A stretch of DNA of 64,000 nt. It comes from CAYQVO01 sp964421085 (lineage in GTDB: Bacteria > Bdellovibrionota_C > UBA2361 > CAYQVO01). The notes beneath the pieces were generated by a model that saw only the letters and a program-made list of their open reading frames with translations, ran no database searches and was not told where the DNA came from. Shown one piece after another: positions 17,494 to 25,844 of this stretch (its first letter is position 1; every line of letters begins with the position of its first letter). A program made the position numbers and the translations under genes. The stretch is taken from positions 169,028-233,027 of the forward strand of contig CAYQVO010000001.1 in NCBI GenBank assembly GCA_964421085.1. Direction: 5' to 3'.

Positions 17494-19320
17494 CTACCTG
17501 CTCCCATACCTGACTGCAAGCGCTTTTTGATCCGCCTCGTCATAGAATGTGGCAAGCTTGCTCCAGTCGAACATGTCTGAAAGACGCTCCGCCTTGTTCC
17601 GCATTTCAATCCTTTCCCGGCGGCTCAGGTGCACGAAGTCATAAAGATAATCCGTCAGCTCCTGGATTATCTGATCGTTGTTTTTCTGCGACCGTTCGAG
17701 AATCTTGATTCCTTCCTGTTTTTCGCCGACCTGCGCGCGGGCAAAAGAGCCGAAGCCGCTCAGGTCCGTTGTTACAGCCGGCACCCCAAGCGCAAGACAC
17801 TCGGCGGGTGTATATCCCCAGGGTTCATAATAGCTGGGGAAAACGCCGAGATGGCATCCGCGGACGAACTGATCATAGTCAAGCCCGAACAGCGGGCTGT
17901 TCGCGGTCAGAAATTGCGGATGATATATGATTTTCACCGGATCCCAGTCGGCATTGAAAAGCTGCCGGTAGCGGAGATGCTGCATGATTGGATCGCCCTG
18001 GTCATCGGCGAGATCGTGCGTGGCGACTGGAGGGAAGCGATCGCTTCGCATCGCATATACCGCCCGCTTAAGGTCGTGCTGGAAGTCCGCCGACAGCAGG
18101 TCTTCGTATGACGGCATCAGTCCTTTTGCGGCGAAATCAAGCAGCTTCTTGCCCATTCCCTGTTCTGCCTGCATGCAGATTTTCCGCAGTTCCTCGAACA
18201 TTGCATGATGCTGCAGGACTTCGAGATTCATGCCGCGCACCGCCGATCTTGTGATAATGAAGGCAACGACTATCGGAGGATTGGGAAGATCCCGCAGACG
18301 CCAGCTCAACCGGTGCAGTGCCTCGATGAAGATGTCGAAGCCTTTGTTGGTGTATTCGTAACGGCCGCTCGTGAACACGTATCTCGTGCGATCCAGATCG
18401 AAGCGGTAACTCGGGAAAAAGTTTCCCATGACGAATTCATGAATCTGGTCTTTATACAGCCGGTGATAGTTCTGAAACTCATGAATCGCGGAGAAACGGC
18501 GGATGTTGAGACCATTAGGAAGGATCACATCGGGCTCTCTTCCCAGAATCTTCCTGGACTCGTGCGCGGTCAGTCCGCTGATAGTCGTGAAGACATTTGC
18601 CGTGTGCGCAGCGACTCTCTCAATGACATAGCGCGTTCTCACCCGGTAATGCCTGGCCGCCCATTCCGGGTTGATGCTGTCCAGGTCGCGATAGAAATTC
18701 GGATTGTTGGCGGCGATATAACGCCCGAGTATGGTCGCGTGGGTTGTAAAGACAGTCGCTATCGGCAGCTTGTGGAGGGCCATCCTGGGAAGAGCGACTC
18801 CTGCCATCCATTCATGAAAGTGCGCCACGATCTTCCTGCCCGGCGCAATCGCCGTCAGTTCCCTGAAAAATTCCGCGAGACAGAAACCGAACTCAACTAC
18901 CTCGTTGATGTCTCCATTTTCATCTTCGATCGTGATGCCGTTATCGACGGCAAGATAATGCTTGTCCGTTTGAACCGACCACATGTGAGCTTTGTAATCG
19001 ATGAGCAGAACATTTGGATGATTACCCACCAGCCACCGTCCGAAATAAACCGGGTAGCCCCGCTCCTTGAGTCTTGCGAGCACCTCCCGAAGCGGTTCCT
19101 CCGGCTGCCTCTCCTCGAATTCAATGCGGACAGTGTCAGGATTGTAAGGCCCAACTGCAAAGTAATTGTCACCCCATCGGGCGTGCATCTGGCGAACCTT
19201 TGTCTTGAGGACCGTATAGATTCCGCCTATCTGATTGCACACTTCCCAGGCGACTTCGAAGAGCAATGGATTGTCGTCGGCAGCATCCGTGGGAGACCTG
19301 AGCAAGGACGTGTCATTCAT
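17494..19320 (-). CDS. Glycogen synthase, GT3 (eukaryote-like) family
   Basis: The protein has 608 residues from the ATG at 19320. A frame opening 52 codons earlier is possible, but the extra part is unlike the family. The opening LLFEVAWEVCNQIGGIYTVL and RWGDNYFAVGPYNPDTV are characteristic of GT3 glycogen synthases of fungi and animals and some bacteria, not of GlgA (GT5). Later GT-B signatures include FHEWMAGVALPRM, FTTHATILGRYIAA, HESRKILGREPDVILPNGLN and FPSYYEPWGYTPAECLALG with the catalytic E pair. It transfers glucose from UDP-glucose to growing glycogen. It is divergent from the GH13 gene, forming a glycogen unit. Confidence 0.92.
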   Translation of the reverse strand: MNDTSLLRSPTDAADDNPLLFEVAWEVCNQIGGIYTVLKTKVRQMHARWGDNYFAVGPYNPDTVRIEFEERQPEEPLREVLARLKERGYPVYFGRWLVGNHPNVLLIDYKAHMWSVQTDKHYLAVDNGITIEDENGDINEVVEFGFCLAEFFRELTAIAPGRKIVAHFHEWMAGVALPRMALHKLPIATVFTTHATILGRYIAANNPNFYRDLDSINPEWAARHYRVRTRYVIERVAAHTANVFTTISGLTAHESRKILGREPDVILPNGLNIRRFSAIHEFQNYHRLYKDQIHEFVMGNFFPSYRFDLDRTRYVFTSGRYEYTNKGFDIFIEALHRLSWRLRDLPNPPIVVAFIITRSAVRGMNLEVLQHHAMFEELRKICMQAEQGMGKKLLDFAAKGLMPSYEDLLSADFQHDLKRAVYAMRSDRFPPVATHDLADDQGDPIMQHLRYRQLFNADWDPVKIIYHPQFLTANSPLFGLDYDQFVRGCHLGVFPSYYEPWGYTPAECLALGVPAVTTDLSGFGSFARAQVGEKQEGIKILERSQKNNDQIIQELTDYLYDFVHLSRRERIEMRNKAERLSDMFDWSKLATFYDEADQKALAVRYGSR

Positions 19321-19649
19321 TAGGGGACATCCGCTAAAACCGTAAGAAGTCTCTTTTACTGAAGACGCGGCAAAAAGTCCATAAGCTTCCGTTTTCGCTG
19401 AAAAATCCGCCGGGATTATGAATGAGCGCTCTTTTCGTTTCTGAGTCCTGCAGCGTCTTTCTGTATCTAAATCCATATAGCCCGAGGTGTTGGCTATTAA
19501 AGGTTGAAAGGCAGGTCTGCCGGCTCAAAGCTTCAGTGAAGGCCGGTTAAGTAAAAGAGAGAAACAACCGATATTTCAGCCATAAGGTTTTGGTCCCCTG
19601 CTTTCCAGACAGGAGGCGGGGGACGCCCACCGGGGCGAGAGGAGTATCT
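19321..19649. promoter_or_regulatory. Divergent intergenic region with leader hairpins before the GH13 gene
   Basis: These 329 bases must hold the promoters of both glycogen genes. Just before the GH13 ribosome site there is a 9-bp stem (19593-19601 with 19616-19624, one T.G pair) and a second short stem GCCC/GGGC at about 19625-19636. A GCCGGC/GGCCGG pair lies further upstream near 19520-19550. No known riboswitch consensus was recognised and no clear -35/-10 pair stands out. Confidence 0.35.
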
Positions 19650-21476
19650 ATGAAGGTTCTTCCTGAGGGCGAAGAACTTCAGAAACAGGAACGCGAAGTA
19701 CCGGCTGAAGTCGAGCGTCTCCGTCTGGTCGTTGACGGAGCAGAGGTTTCAACAGAAAGCTTCGAAGAGATAAAGCTCCAGGGGCGGCTCTTCCTCGAAC
19801 GTGTGAAGAAACTTCTCTCGGGCCCCTGGCATTTCGAGCCATTCAAATTCCATTCTACTGACGGCTCTTATGTATCTGCGCAGAATCCGGGACTCGAGGG
19901 GTTCTGCCATACGCTATGGGACCTGGAAACATTCTGCGGCGGAGGACTGCTTGTTTCGCAGGTCGATTATTATTTCCCCTACCTGTGCGCTCTTTTTCAT
20001 GATGCTGGTTTCCACAACGAAGCAAAAAGCATCGAGGCGCTCCAGTGGGACCAAACCGTTGCCCCTGAAGAAAAATACCTCAGGCTCAAAGCGGAGGTGG
20101 AGCGCCATCTTTTCGAGGGCCGCCGGATTCTGGAAGAACAGGACGATGCGCGATGGATAAAAGACGGGTGCTTTTATCAGATTCTTCTGCGCGCCTACAA
20201 TCTTGCAGAACGGAGAGCGATACTTGGACAGGATCCGGAGAATGTGACCGGAAAACAACTGGCGAAACAAAACCTGGAACCCTGGACGNNNNNNNNNNTC
20301 GAGACAATACGCTGGACCGGCGTTTATCCGATCGGCCTTTTCAACGCGAAGGGAAACGGAGGCGGCTCTCCTTTCTCCATAAAGTCTTTCACCAGAATCG
20401 ACGAACAGCACGGAGGGCCGGAAGTCTGCGCGCGCAAGCTCCATGAACTGCGGAGCCAGGGGATTCGCTCCGTTTTCGAACTTCTTCTGAACCACACAGC
20501 CGTCGACTCAGAGCTTGTCGAAGAAGCTCCTGACGCCTACATACATGTACGGGAGAAACCCTGGGATACCCGCGGTTACTATGATTTCACTCAGGCAAAG
20601 ACAGGCGAACGGTACTGGATCAGGCGCGGCGGATATCTTTATGACGGCGTCCGTTTCTACTGGGATGACACTCTGCAGCTCGATATTTCAAATCCCAAAA
20701 CGAGAAAAATCCTCATAGACTCCGTCAAGGATCTGATACGGATTTACGGTGTCGATGGTTTCCGCGTCGACATGGCTTATCAGCTTCTGCACGACCCTTT
20801 CAGGGTGAACTGGAGCAGTGAGACCAGATTTCCGCTGAGCGACAAATTCGAAGATGAATTCCTCGTGCAGCTTATCCGCGAGGTGAAGACAGAGTACCCG
20901 CGCGCAGCCTTTATTGCCGAGGGATTCTGGAACTGGGAGAAATTGAACGCTGCCGGCTTTGATCTCATGTACGGCCAGAACGATATGATTCTCAACGGGG
21001 GGTTCAGGCATCACGGCTGGTATGAAGCGATGAAGTCCCGGGATCCCTGGACGATGACCGAGGCGATAAAGCGCACCGCATTCCTTCACTGGCAGTGCGG
21101 TGGACAGGGAATGTACTGCTTCATAGGGCATCACGACCTTCCTGCGCCGCAGCGTCTGCTTGGCGACTGGCTCTGGGGGGCGACTTTCCTCACCCTGCTC
21201 CTCCCGGTCGCTCACAACTGGTATGCAGGAACAGAAGCGGGGTTCGAAGATCCCTGCGATGAAAACGCGAAGATGATTACGTTCAACAAACGCACGGTGA
21301 TAAAGTGGAGGGGTTTGCAGTTCTCATTCAGCCGTTTCGTTTCGAACTGCATGCAGATGGATCGGGGCATTCACGACTTTCAAACCCGTCTCGAAAAGGC
21401 GGGCGCATGGGGTCAGCAGCTTGTGTGGATCTATTCCGACGGCACCACCAGAATAGAAGTCCCCGGCGGGGTATGA
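19650..21476 (+). CDS. GH13-family alpha-amylase-like enzyme (contains assembly gap)
   Basis: The product has about 608 residues counting the gap at 20289-20298. The start is the ATG at 19650 behind AGAGGAG. The first 200 residues are helical and unlike standard amylase N-domains. The (beta/alpha)8 barrel shows region II GVDGFRVDMA (nucleophile Asp, about 374), region III AAFIAEGFW (acid/base Glu, about 424) and region IV FIGHHDLP (stabilising Asp, about 495, with His replacing the usual Asn). Region I reads FELLLNHT, with Glu where Asp is usual. The short C-terminus lacks an obvious beta-sandwich. It is probably a glycogen or maltodextrin hydrolase/transferase working with the adjacent GT3 synthase. 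Confidence 0.82.
   Translation: MKVLPEGEELQKQEREVPAEVERLRLVVDGAEVSTESFEEIKLQGRLFLERVKKLLSGPWHFEPFKFHSTDGSYVSAQNPGLEGFCHTLWDLETFCGGGLLVSQVDYYFPYLCALFHDAGFHNEAKSIEALQWDQTVAPEEKYLRLKAEVERHLFEGRRILEEQDDARWIKDGCFYQILLRAYNLAERRAILGQDPENVTGKQLAKQNLEPWTXXXXETIRWTGVYPIGLFNAKGNGGGSPFSIKSFTRIDEQHGGPEVCARKLHELRSQGIRSVFELLLNHTAVDSELVEEAPDAYIHVREKPWDTRGYYDFTQAKTGERYWIRRGGYLYDGVRFYWDDTLQLDISNPKTRKILIDSVKDLIRIYGVDGFRVDMAYQLLHDPFRVNWSSETRFPLSDKFEDEFLVQLIREVKTEYPRAAFIAEGFWNWEKLNAAGFDLMYGQNDMILNGGFRHHGWYEAMKSRDPWTMTEAIKRTAFLHWQCGGQGMYCFIGHHDLPAPQRLLGDWLWGATFLTLLLPVAHNWYAGTEAGFEDPCDENAKMITFNKRTVIKWRGLQFSFSRFVSNCMQMDRGIHDFQTRLEKAGAWGQQLVWIYSDGTTRIEVPGGV
20289..20298. other. Assembly gap (10 N) inside the GH13 gene
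   Basis: Ten consecutive N interrupt the coding sequence. The reading frame is open on both sides in the same phase, but the true gap length is unknown, so residues may be missing. Confidence 0.99.
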
Positions 21477-21602
21477 ATGGAATTAGAAGAAATTCGGAAA
21501 GGAATTCGGGCATTTCCGATTGAGGTCACACTTTCGGTTTGAAACCACATAACTTCTCTGAGAGTCCTTAAGGACCCCCTGTTGAGGCGTTGCAGGAACG
21601 AG

Positions 21603-21947
21603 ATGAGCAAGCTTAATTTTCCGGAAGGAATAACCAGAAAACTCATAGAATCCACGGATGAAAGCGGATTCATCCCGCCAGTCGCACTGAAGCTCCTCAC
21701 AAGATATACCGATCGGGAGCTTACAGCCGTTCGAAACTGCTACCGGGTTATGACAGGAGGATCCAGAGCAATCGGCGGCGGGGACAATCTCTGCAGTAAG
21801 GTTGAGATGGCTGCTGCCCGCGCGAAGGACCCTGACCTGAAGAGACTTAACGAAAGGCTTCTATTCCTCTCCCGCAACGACCGGCAGATCGATGCGGGAC
21901 TGCGGGGCGCGTTCGCCTGCATTTCATACGCTTTGAAGACAAAATAG
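21603..21947 (+). CDS. Hypothetical protein (114 aa)
   Basis: The start is the ATG at 21603, with AGGAA about six bases upstream. The product is hydrophilic and probably helical, with two central cysteines (RNCYRVM, DNLCSKVE) and a third near the end (AFACISYAL). There is no signal peptide or membrane segment. I recognise no family. It ends 2 bp before the convergent stop of the HD-domain gene. A short palindrome TCCTTAAGGA lies upstream near 21565. Confidence 0.6.
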   Translation: MSKLNFPEGITRKLIESTDESGFIPPVALKLLTRYTDRELTAVRNCYRVMTGGSRAIGGGDNLCSKVEMAAARAKDPDLKRLNERLLFLSRNDRQIDAGLRGAFACISYALKTK

Positions 21948-21949
21948 AA

Positions 21950-22819
21950 TCAGAGGGCCAGTCCCTCTCTCCGTCGCACCATTGGGAATTTCAATCTCTT
22001 CAGGCAACGCGGATGCGGTGCTTTTGCAAAAATCATTCCCCTGCCGTCCTGGAAAGACCGGATAATCCCATCAAGAATCACTATCAAATCGGCTCTTGCC
22101 CTCTCCATCGCCATGTCGTCGTCAGTCAGGATAGAAGCGAACGGTTCACTGAAGATCTCACAAAAAGCCTTACATTCCTCGACCTTGCCACTTATCTTCG
22201 CTTCAGGGAACTTTTCCATGTTGTCCAGGAAGTTGTGGACCATGTCTCCACACTTACCAAGCGTGACTGCTTTCCACACAAGGTCTCCGAGCCGTAAAAG
22301 TTCCTCTTCTGAAAGTTGAATCCCCCTCTTCGCCATCCATGAACGCCACCACGAGGGCACCTGTCCGTTCGACCACTCCTTTATCTGTTTCAGGTATTTC
22401 CTGAAGCGGGACTTGTCATCCTTGTCTGCCTGCGCTTCCGGCTTTGAGAGTGTGAAAACTGCAAGAACAACTGCAAGATGGCTGACCGGGTCATTGAAAG
22501 TTCTCTGAAACCGCACATACATATTCCAGGCTCTGGATGAACGATCCTTACGCCCATCCTCTCCAATATAAGCATCAGTCTCTTCAATTATGTCGTGAAG
22601 CCGGGCTACACCATTCACCACAACATTCTTGACGTGGAGACGGCGGATGAAAGCGCGGACCCATGTTGGATGCGAGTCGTATTCAACGCCGCTTATGTCG
22701 CGGGTCTGCCCCCTGTGCCAGAAGGTCGCATCCGCGTCCATCCGATGGTAAGCCGCTATATTTCCGATCTCCATGTCGGCAGCGCCAACCAGATGACCCA
22801 CAGTGTTGAAGAACGTCAT
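21950..22819 (-). CDS. Probable HD-domain protein (RelA/SpoT hydrolase-like)
   Basis: The protein has 289 residues and is soluble. Near residue 75 it reads VARLHDIIEETDAYI, which matches the LHD-x2-E-D-T-D core of HD-type (p)ppGpp hydrolases. About 115 residues later VTLGKCGDMVHNFLDN resembles the second metal-site motif (K-x-A-D-x-L-H-N in SpoT/MESH1). The spacing is longer than in MESH1 and the second motif is altered (GDMVHN). I infer a metal-dependent phosphohydrolase, possibly of nucleotides. The target is unknown. The start is the ATG at 22819. A 93-bp AT-rich spacer follows the upstream oxidoreductase operon end. Confidence 0.55.
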   Translation of the reverse strand: MTFFNTVGHLVGAADMEIGNIAAYHRMDADATFWHRGQTRDISGVEYDSHPTWVRAFIRRLHVKNVVVNGVARLHDIIEETDAYIGEDGRKDRSSRAWNMYVRFQRTFNDPVSHLAVVLAVFTLSKPEAQADKDDKSRFRKYLKQIKEWSNGQVPSWWRSWMAKRGIQLSEEELLRLGDLVWKAVTLGKCGDMVHNFLDNMEKFPEAKISGKVEECKAFCEIFSEPFASILTDDDMAMERARADLIVILDGIIRSFQDGRGMIFAKAPHPRCLKRLKFPMVRRREGLAL

Positions 22820-22912
22820 AAAACAAATTTAAAAATTCAGATAATGAGAATAAGTCCACAGCAATGTCGAGTCAAGCGTAACCCCCTGCATAATCACAAC
22901 AACTGCTTCTGC

Positions 22913-23446
22913 TCAAATTGATTGAAGTCCGCTTTCAGCAGCTCTAAGGTTCAATTCCAGAATTTCTTTTCTTCTCCCCTCCAGATGTGTTTCAAGGGCG
23001 CGGGTTAAAGTCTTCAGCTCGAAGAGCCTGAGACCGGCGCAGAGCGCGCCCAGCGCCACTATGTTTGCAGCCCGCACATCGCCGAGCTTTTCGGCCGTTT
23101 CCGTCGCAGGAATAAAGGCGCATGTAATGTCGGTCCGTTTCGACCGCTCATCTATCAGGGACCGGTTCGCAATCATCAGCCCGCCCGGAGCGACTTTCTC
23201 TTCGTATTTCAGAAACGATGGCAGGTTCAGCGCCACAACACCGTGAGGAGTCTCGGTTATGGGGGATGCGATCGGCTCATCGCTGATTATCACGGTACAG
23301 CAGGCGGTTCCCCCGCGCATTTCGGGACCATATGAAGGAAACAACGAAAGCTCGAGTCCCTGCAGAAGCGCCGCCCGGCAAAGCACTTCGCCTGCAAAGA
23401 GTATTCCCTGCCCTCCGAAACCCGAAATGACGATCCCCTTCTGCAT
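22913..23446 (-). CDS. 2-oxoacid:ferredoxin oxidoreductase, gamma subunit
   Basis: The protein has 177 residues and is the single-domain gamma subunit of the pyruvate/ketoisovalerate/2-oxoglutarate ferredoxin oxidoreductase family. Signatures are ISGFGGQGILFAGEVLCRAA at the N-terminus, SYGPEMRGGTACCTVIISD and ALNLPSFLKYEEKVAPGG. It contributes to CoA binding in the complex. It is the last gene of the four-gene operon transcribed leftwards and follows the beta gene by 1 bp. Confidence 0.92.
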   Translation of the reverse strand: MQKGIVISGFGGQGILFAGEVLCRAALLQGLELSLFPSYGPEMRGGTACCTVIISDEPIASPITETPHGVVALNLPSFLKYEEKVAPGGLMIANRSLIDERSKRTDITCAFIPATETAEKLGDVRAANIVALGALCAGLRLFELKTLTRALETHLEGRRKEILELNLRAAESGLQSI

Positions 23447-23447
23447 A

Positions 23448-24236
23448 CTAAACCTTCATCGAAGCAAGAACCGGATGCACTCTGAAATCCCCGGTCGGAT
23501 AAATGTTCACAAGTTCGCTTCCAACCCATTTAGCCGCCTGCACCGGACTCATTCCCCAGTTAGTAGGGCAGGTGGAAAGAAGTTCCACCATCGCAAATCC
23601 AAGGCTTTTTGCCTGGGCCTCGAACGCAAGCCTGATTGCCTTCTTTGCAAGCCGGATGTGCTTCTGATCGTGGAGACTTCTGCGGACCGAATATGCGACT
23701 CCATCAAGCGGCGCCAGGAACTCCGCCATTCGAAGAGGAAATCCCGCCGCGTTCGGATCCCGCCCGAGAGGACTCGACGCAGTTTTTTGTCCGATCAGGG
23801 TGGTCGGCGCCATCTGACCGCCGGTCATCCCGTAAATCGTATTGTTCACGAATATAATTGTTATCTTCTCGCCTCGTGTCGCCGCGTGAACGACTTCTCC
23901 CATGCCAATTGAAGCAAGGTCTCCATCTCCCTGGTATGAAAAAACAATTTTTCGAGGAAGCATGCGCTTCACACCGGTCGCCATCGCGGGGGCCCGTCCG
24001 TGCGGAGCGCCCGCAAAATCGCACCGGAAAAATTCATACGAAAAAACGGAGCATCCAACTGATGCAATTCCAATGGTCTCCGAAGCAACGCCCATTTCAT
24101 CGACGACCTCAGCCACCAGTCTGTGCGCGGTGCCGTGCGTGCAGCCGGGACAGTAAGAATTGCCTCGTTCCGCGAGGAAGTGCGGCCTTTCATAGACCAC
24201 CTCGCATTTCCGATCTTGACGCTCTTTCCCGCTCAC
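23448..24236 (-). CDS. 2-oxoacid:ferredoxin oxidoreductase, beta (TPP) subunit
   Basis: The protein has 262 residues. It has the YCPGCTHG motif near the N-terminus, typical of the beta subunit, the thiamine diphosphate motif G-D-G-D...N-N (SYQGDGDLASIGMGE through IIFVNNTIYGMTGGQM), and APTTLIGQKTASSPLGRDP, usual in Kor/Vor enzymes. It carries out oxidative decarboxylation of a 2-oxoacid to acyl-CoA, passing electrons to ferredoxin. The GTG start overlaps the alpha gene's TGA by 4 bp (GTGA), showing tight coupling. Confidence 0.93.
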   Translation of the reverse strand: MSGKERQDRKCEVVYERPHFLAERGNSYCPGCTHGTAHRLVAEVVDEMGVASETIGIASVGCSVFSYEFFRCDFAGAPHGRAPAMATGVKRMLPRKIVFSYQGDGDLASIGMGEVVHAATRGEKITIIFVNNTIYGMTGGQMAPTTLIGQKTASSPLGRDPNAAGFPLRMAEFLAPLDGVAYSVRRSLHDQKHIRLAKKAIRLAFEAQAKSLGFAMVELLSTCPTNWGMSPVQAAKWVGSELVNIYPTGDFRVHPVLASMKV

Positions 24237-25360
24237 GCTCCCCGCTCCGCTCCCACAATCTTTTCAATTCGCCTGAGCCACCTCTCCCTGGCCTCGGCCG
24301 CCGGCCCGCCGCCTCCGCTCGCGATCCTCTCAATCTCCTCGAAAATTTCGCCTGGATACGGCGTTATCCCTCCCAGGCGCCCGTAAAAATCGAGCGGGGC
24401 ATCGCCGCTTGAAAGACGCACATCCGAAAGCATCTGACCCGCGTTCATTTCAACAACAAGAAAAGCCGACGCTGTCTTTGCGAGTTCACTTATCCGGGTG
24501 TACGGAAACGGGCTCAAAGTGACGGGGCGGAGCAGTCCTGCGCGAATGCCTTTTTTCCGTGCGAGCTGAACAGCGCTTAAGGCCACACGCCCGGCAGTTC
24601 CGAAGGCAACGACTACAAACTCCGCATCATCGAGAAAGTGCTCCGAAAAGCGGACCTCAGTCTCCACGACCTCCTTCCACACCTTGAGACGCCGCACGTT
24701 CATCTCCTCGAGACCATGGGGATCAAGATTAAAAGAGTTCAGAGAAACTCTCCCGCCGCCCTGCGATCCGCCCATTGCCCAGGGGGGTCTCCCGCGTGTG
24801 ATATCTGAAAGGGGCGGCATCTCGACAGGTTCCATCATCTGCCCGATTGTTCCGTCAATAAGGACAATCACAATGCTTCTGTATTTCTCCGCGAGGTCGA
24901 AAGAGAGCGTCGTGAGATCCACTGTCTCCTGAACGCCTGAAGGCGCAAGGACAATCTGATGGTAGTCGCCATGCCCCCCGCCGCGAACCATCTGAAAATA
25001 ATCACTCTGAGAAGGAGCGATGTTGCCGAGACCTGGTCCTCCACGCATCACATTTCCAAGAACCACCGGCACTTCCGTGCCGGCTATGTATGACAATCCT
25101 TCCATCATGAGGCTCACCCCGGGCCCCGACGAGGTGGACATGACCCTCGCGCCTGTGCATGCAGCGCCATAGACCATGTTTATTGCTGCAACCTCGCTTT
25201 CCGCCTGCAGAAAAACCCTCCCCAGTTCAGGCAATCGTGTCGACAGATATTCCAGAATTTCAGTCTGGGGAGTAATAGGATAGCCGAAGTATCCTTGGAG
25301 GCCGGCACGAACGGCCGCCTCCGCCATCGCAAAATTTCCCCTCCATAACTCACGCGCCAT
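24233..25360 (-). CDS. vorB: 2-oxoacid:ferredoxin oxidoreductase, alpha subunit (VorB type)
   Basis: The protein has 375 residues. It matches the 2-ketoisovalerate (3-methyl-2-oxobutanoate) subfamily through FGYPITPQTEILEYLS, QAESEVAAINMVYGAACTGA, SSGPGVSLMMEGLSYIAG, RGGPGLGNIAPSQSDYFQ and RGGGHGDYH. The start has GGGGAG six bases upstream. Together with the beta, gamma and ferredoxin subunits it forms a four-subunit, oxygen-sensitive enzyme. The actual substrate (branched-chain 2-oxoacid or 2-oxoglutarate) cannot be settled from sequence. Confidence 0.9.
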   Translation of the reverse strand: MARELWRGNFAMAEAAVRAGLQGYFGYPITPQTEILEYLSTRLPELGRVFLQAESEVAAINMVYGAACTGARVMSTSSGPGVSLMMEGLSYIAGTEVPVVLGNVMRGGPGLGNIAPSQSDYFQMVRGGGHGDYHQIVLAPSGVQETVDLTTLSFDLAEKYRSIVIVLIDGTIGQMMEPVEMPPLSDITRGRPPWAMGGSQGGGRVSLNSFNLDPHGLEEMNVRRLKVWKEVVETEVRFSEHFLDDAEFVVVAFGTAGRVALSAVQLARKKGIRAGLLRPVTLSPFPYTRISELAKTASAFLVVEMNAGQMLSDVRLSSGDAPLDFYGRLGGITPYPGEIFEEIERIASGGGGPAAEARERWLRRIEKIVGAERGA

Positions 25361-25362
25361 TT

Positions 25363-25632
25363 CTACTCCCCGATCTTCGAGCCGGGTTTTTCTTTCAGAC
25401 GCGCATGAATGCGCGATACCGGAATTTCACGCTTCACAGTTATCGCTGCTTCGGGGCATACGAGCGCGCAGTTTGCGCATCCACTGCACGTATCGCTTTT
25501 TTTTTCAGCTGGATGGTATCCCATGCGGTTCAGGCGTACTGCGAGATCGAGGATCCCTTCAGGACAAACCTCGACGCAAAGACCGCAACCCTTGCAATAT
25601 ATTTCGTTTACCGTAATGAAGCCTTTCGGCAT
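25363..25632 (-). CDS. 2-oxoacid:ferredoxin oxidoreductase, ferredoxin (delta) subunit
   Basis: The protein has 89 residues from the ATG at 25632. The longer frame to 25857 adds sequence unlike the family. Two [4Fe-4S] motifs are complete: CKGCGLCVEVCP and CSGCANCALVCP. It is the first gene of the operon and transfers electrons from the TPP subunit to free ferredoxin. Its stop lies inside the ribosome site of the alpha gene, again showing an operon. Confidence 0.92.
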   Translation of the reverse strand: MPKGFITVNEIYCKGCGLCVEVCPEGILDLAVRLNRMGYHPAEKKSDTCSGCANCALVCPEAAITVKREIPVSRIHARLKEKPGSKIGE

Positions 25633-25844
25633 TTTTCTCTTTTTCGCTCGACCTGACCACTCAGTATTCCCGTAAAAGCCTCTCCGCGGCAATTCTTTTA
25701 GCGCGAAATCCGCTTTTTCCCCCTGGCGATTTCCTAAGTCACTGAAAATCCATGTTCTTATCCGGGGATTTTCGCATCTATCGAATGCAACTGACCCGGC
25801 ATATTCTTTATCTAACACATATATCTTTTTTTTTGCCGGCAAAG

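Noticed and set aside
18205..19323. 372-codon frame on the plus strand
   Set aside because: Antisense to the glycogen synthase gene.
19500..19560. Possible cyclic-di-GMP (GEMM) riboswitch before the GH13 gene
   Set aside because: CAAAGC and GCCGG elements are present but the order and the conserved GEMM loops are not.
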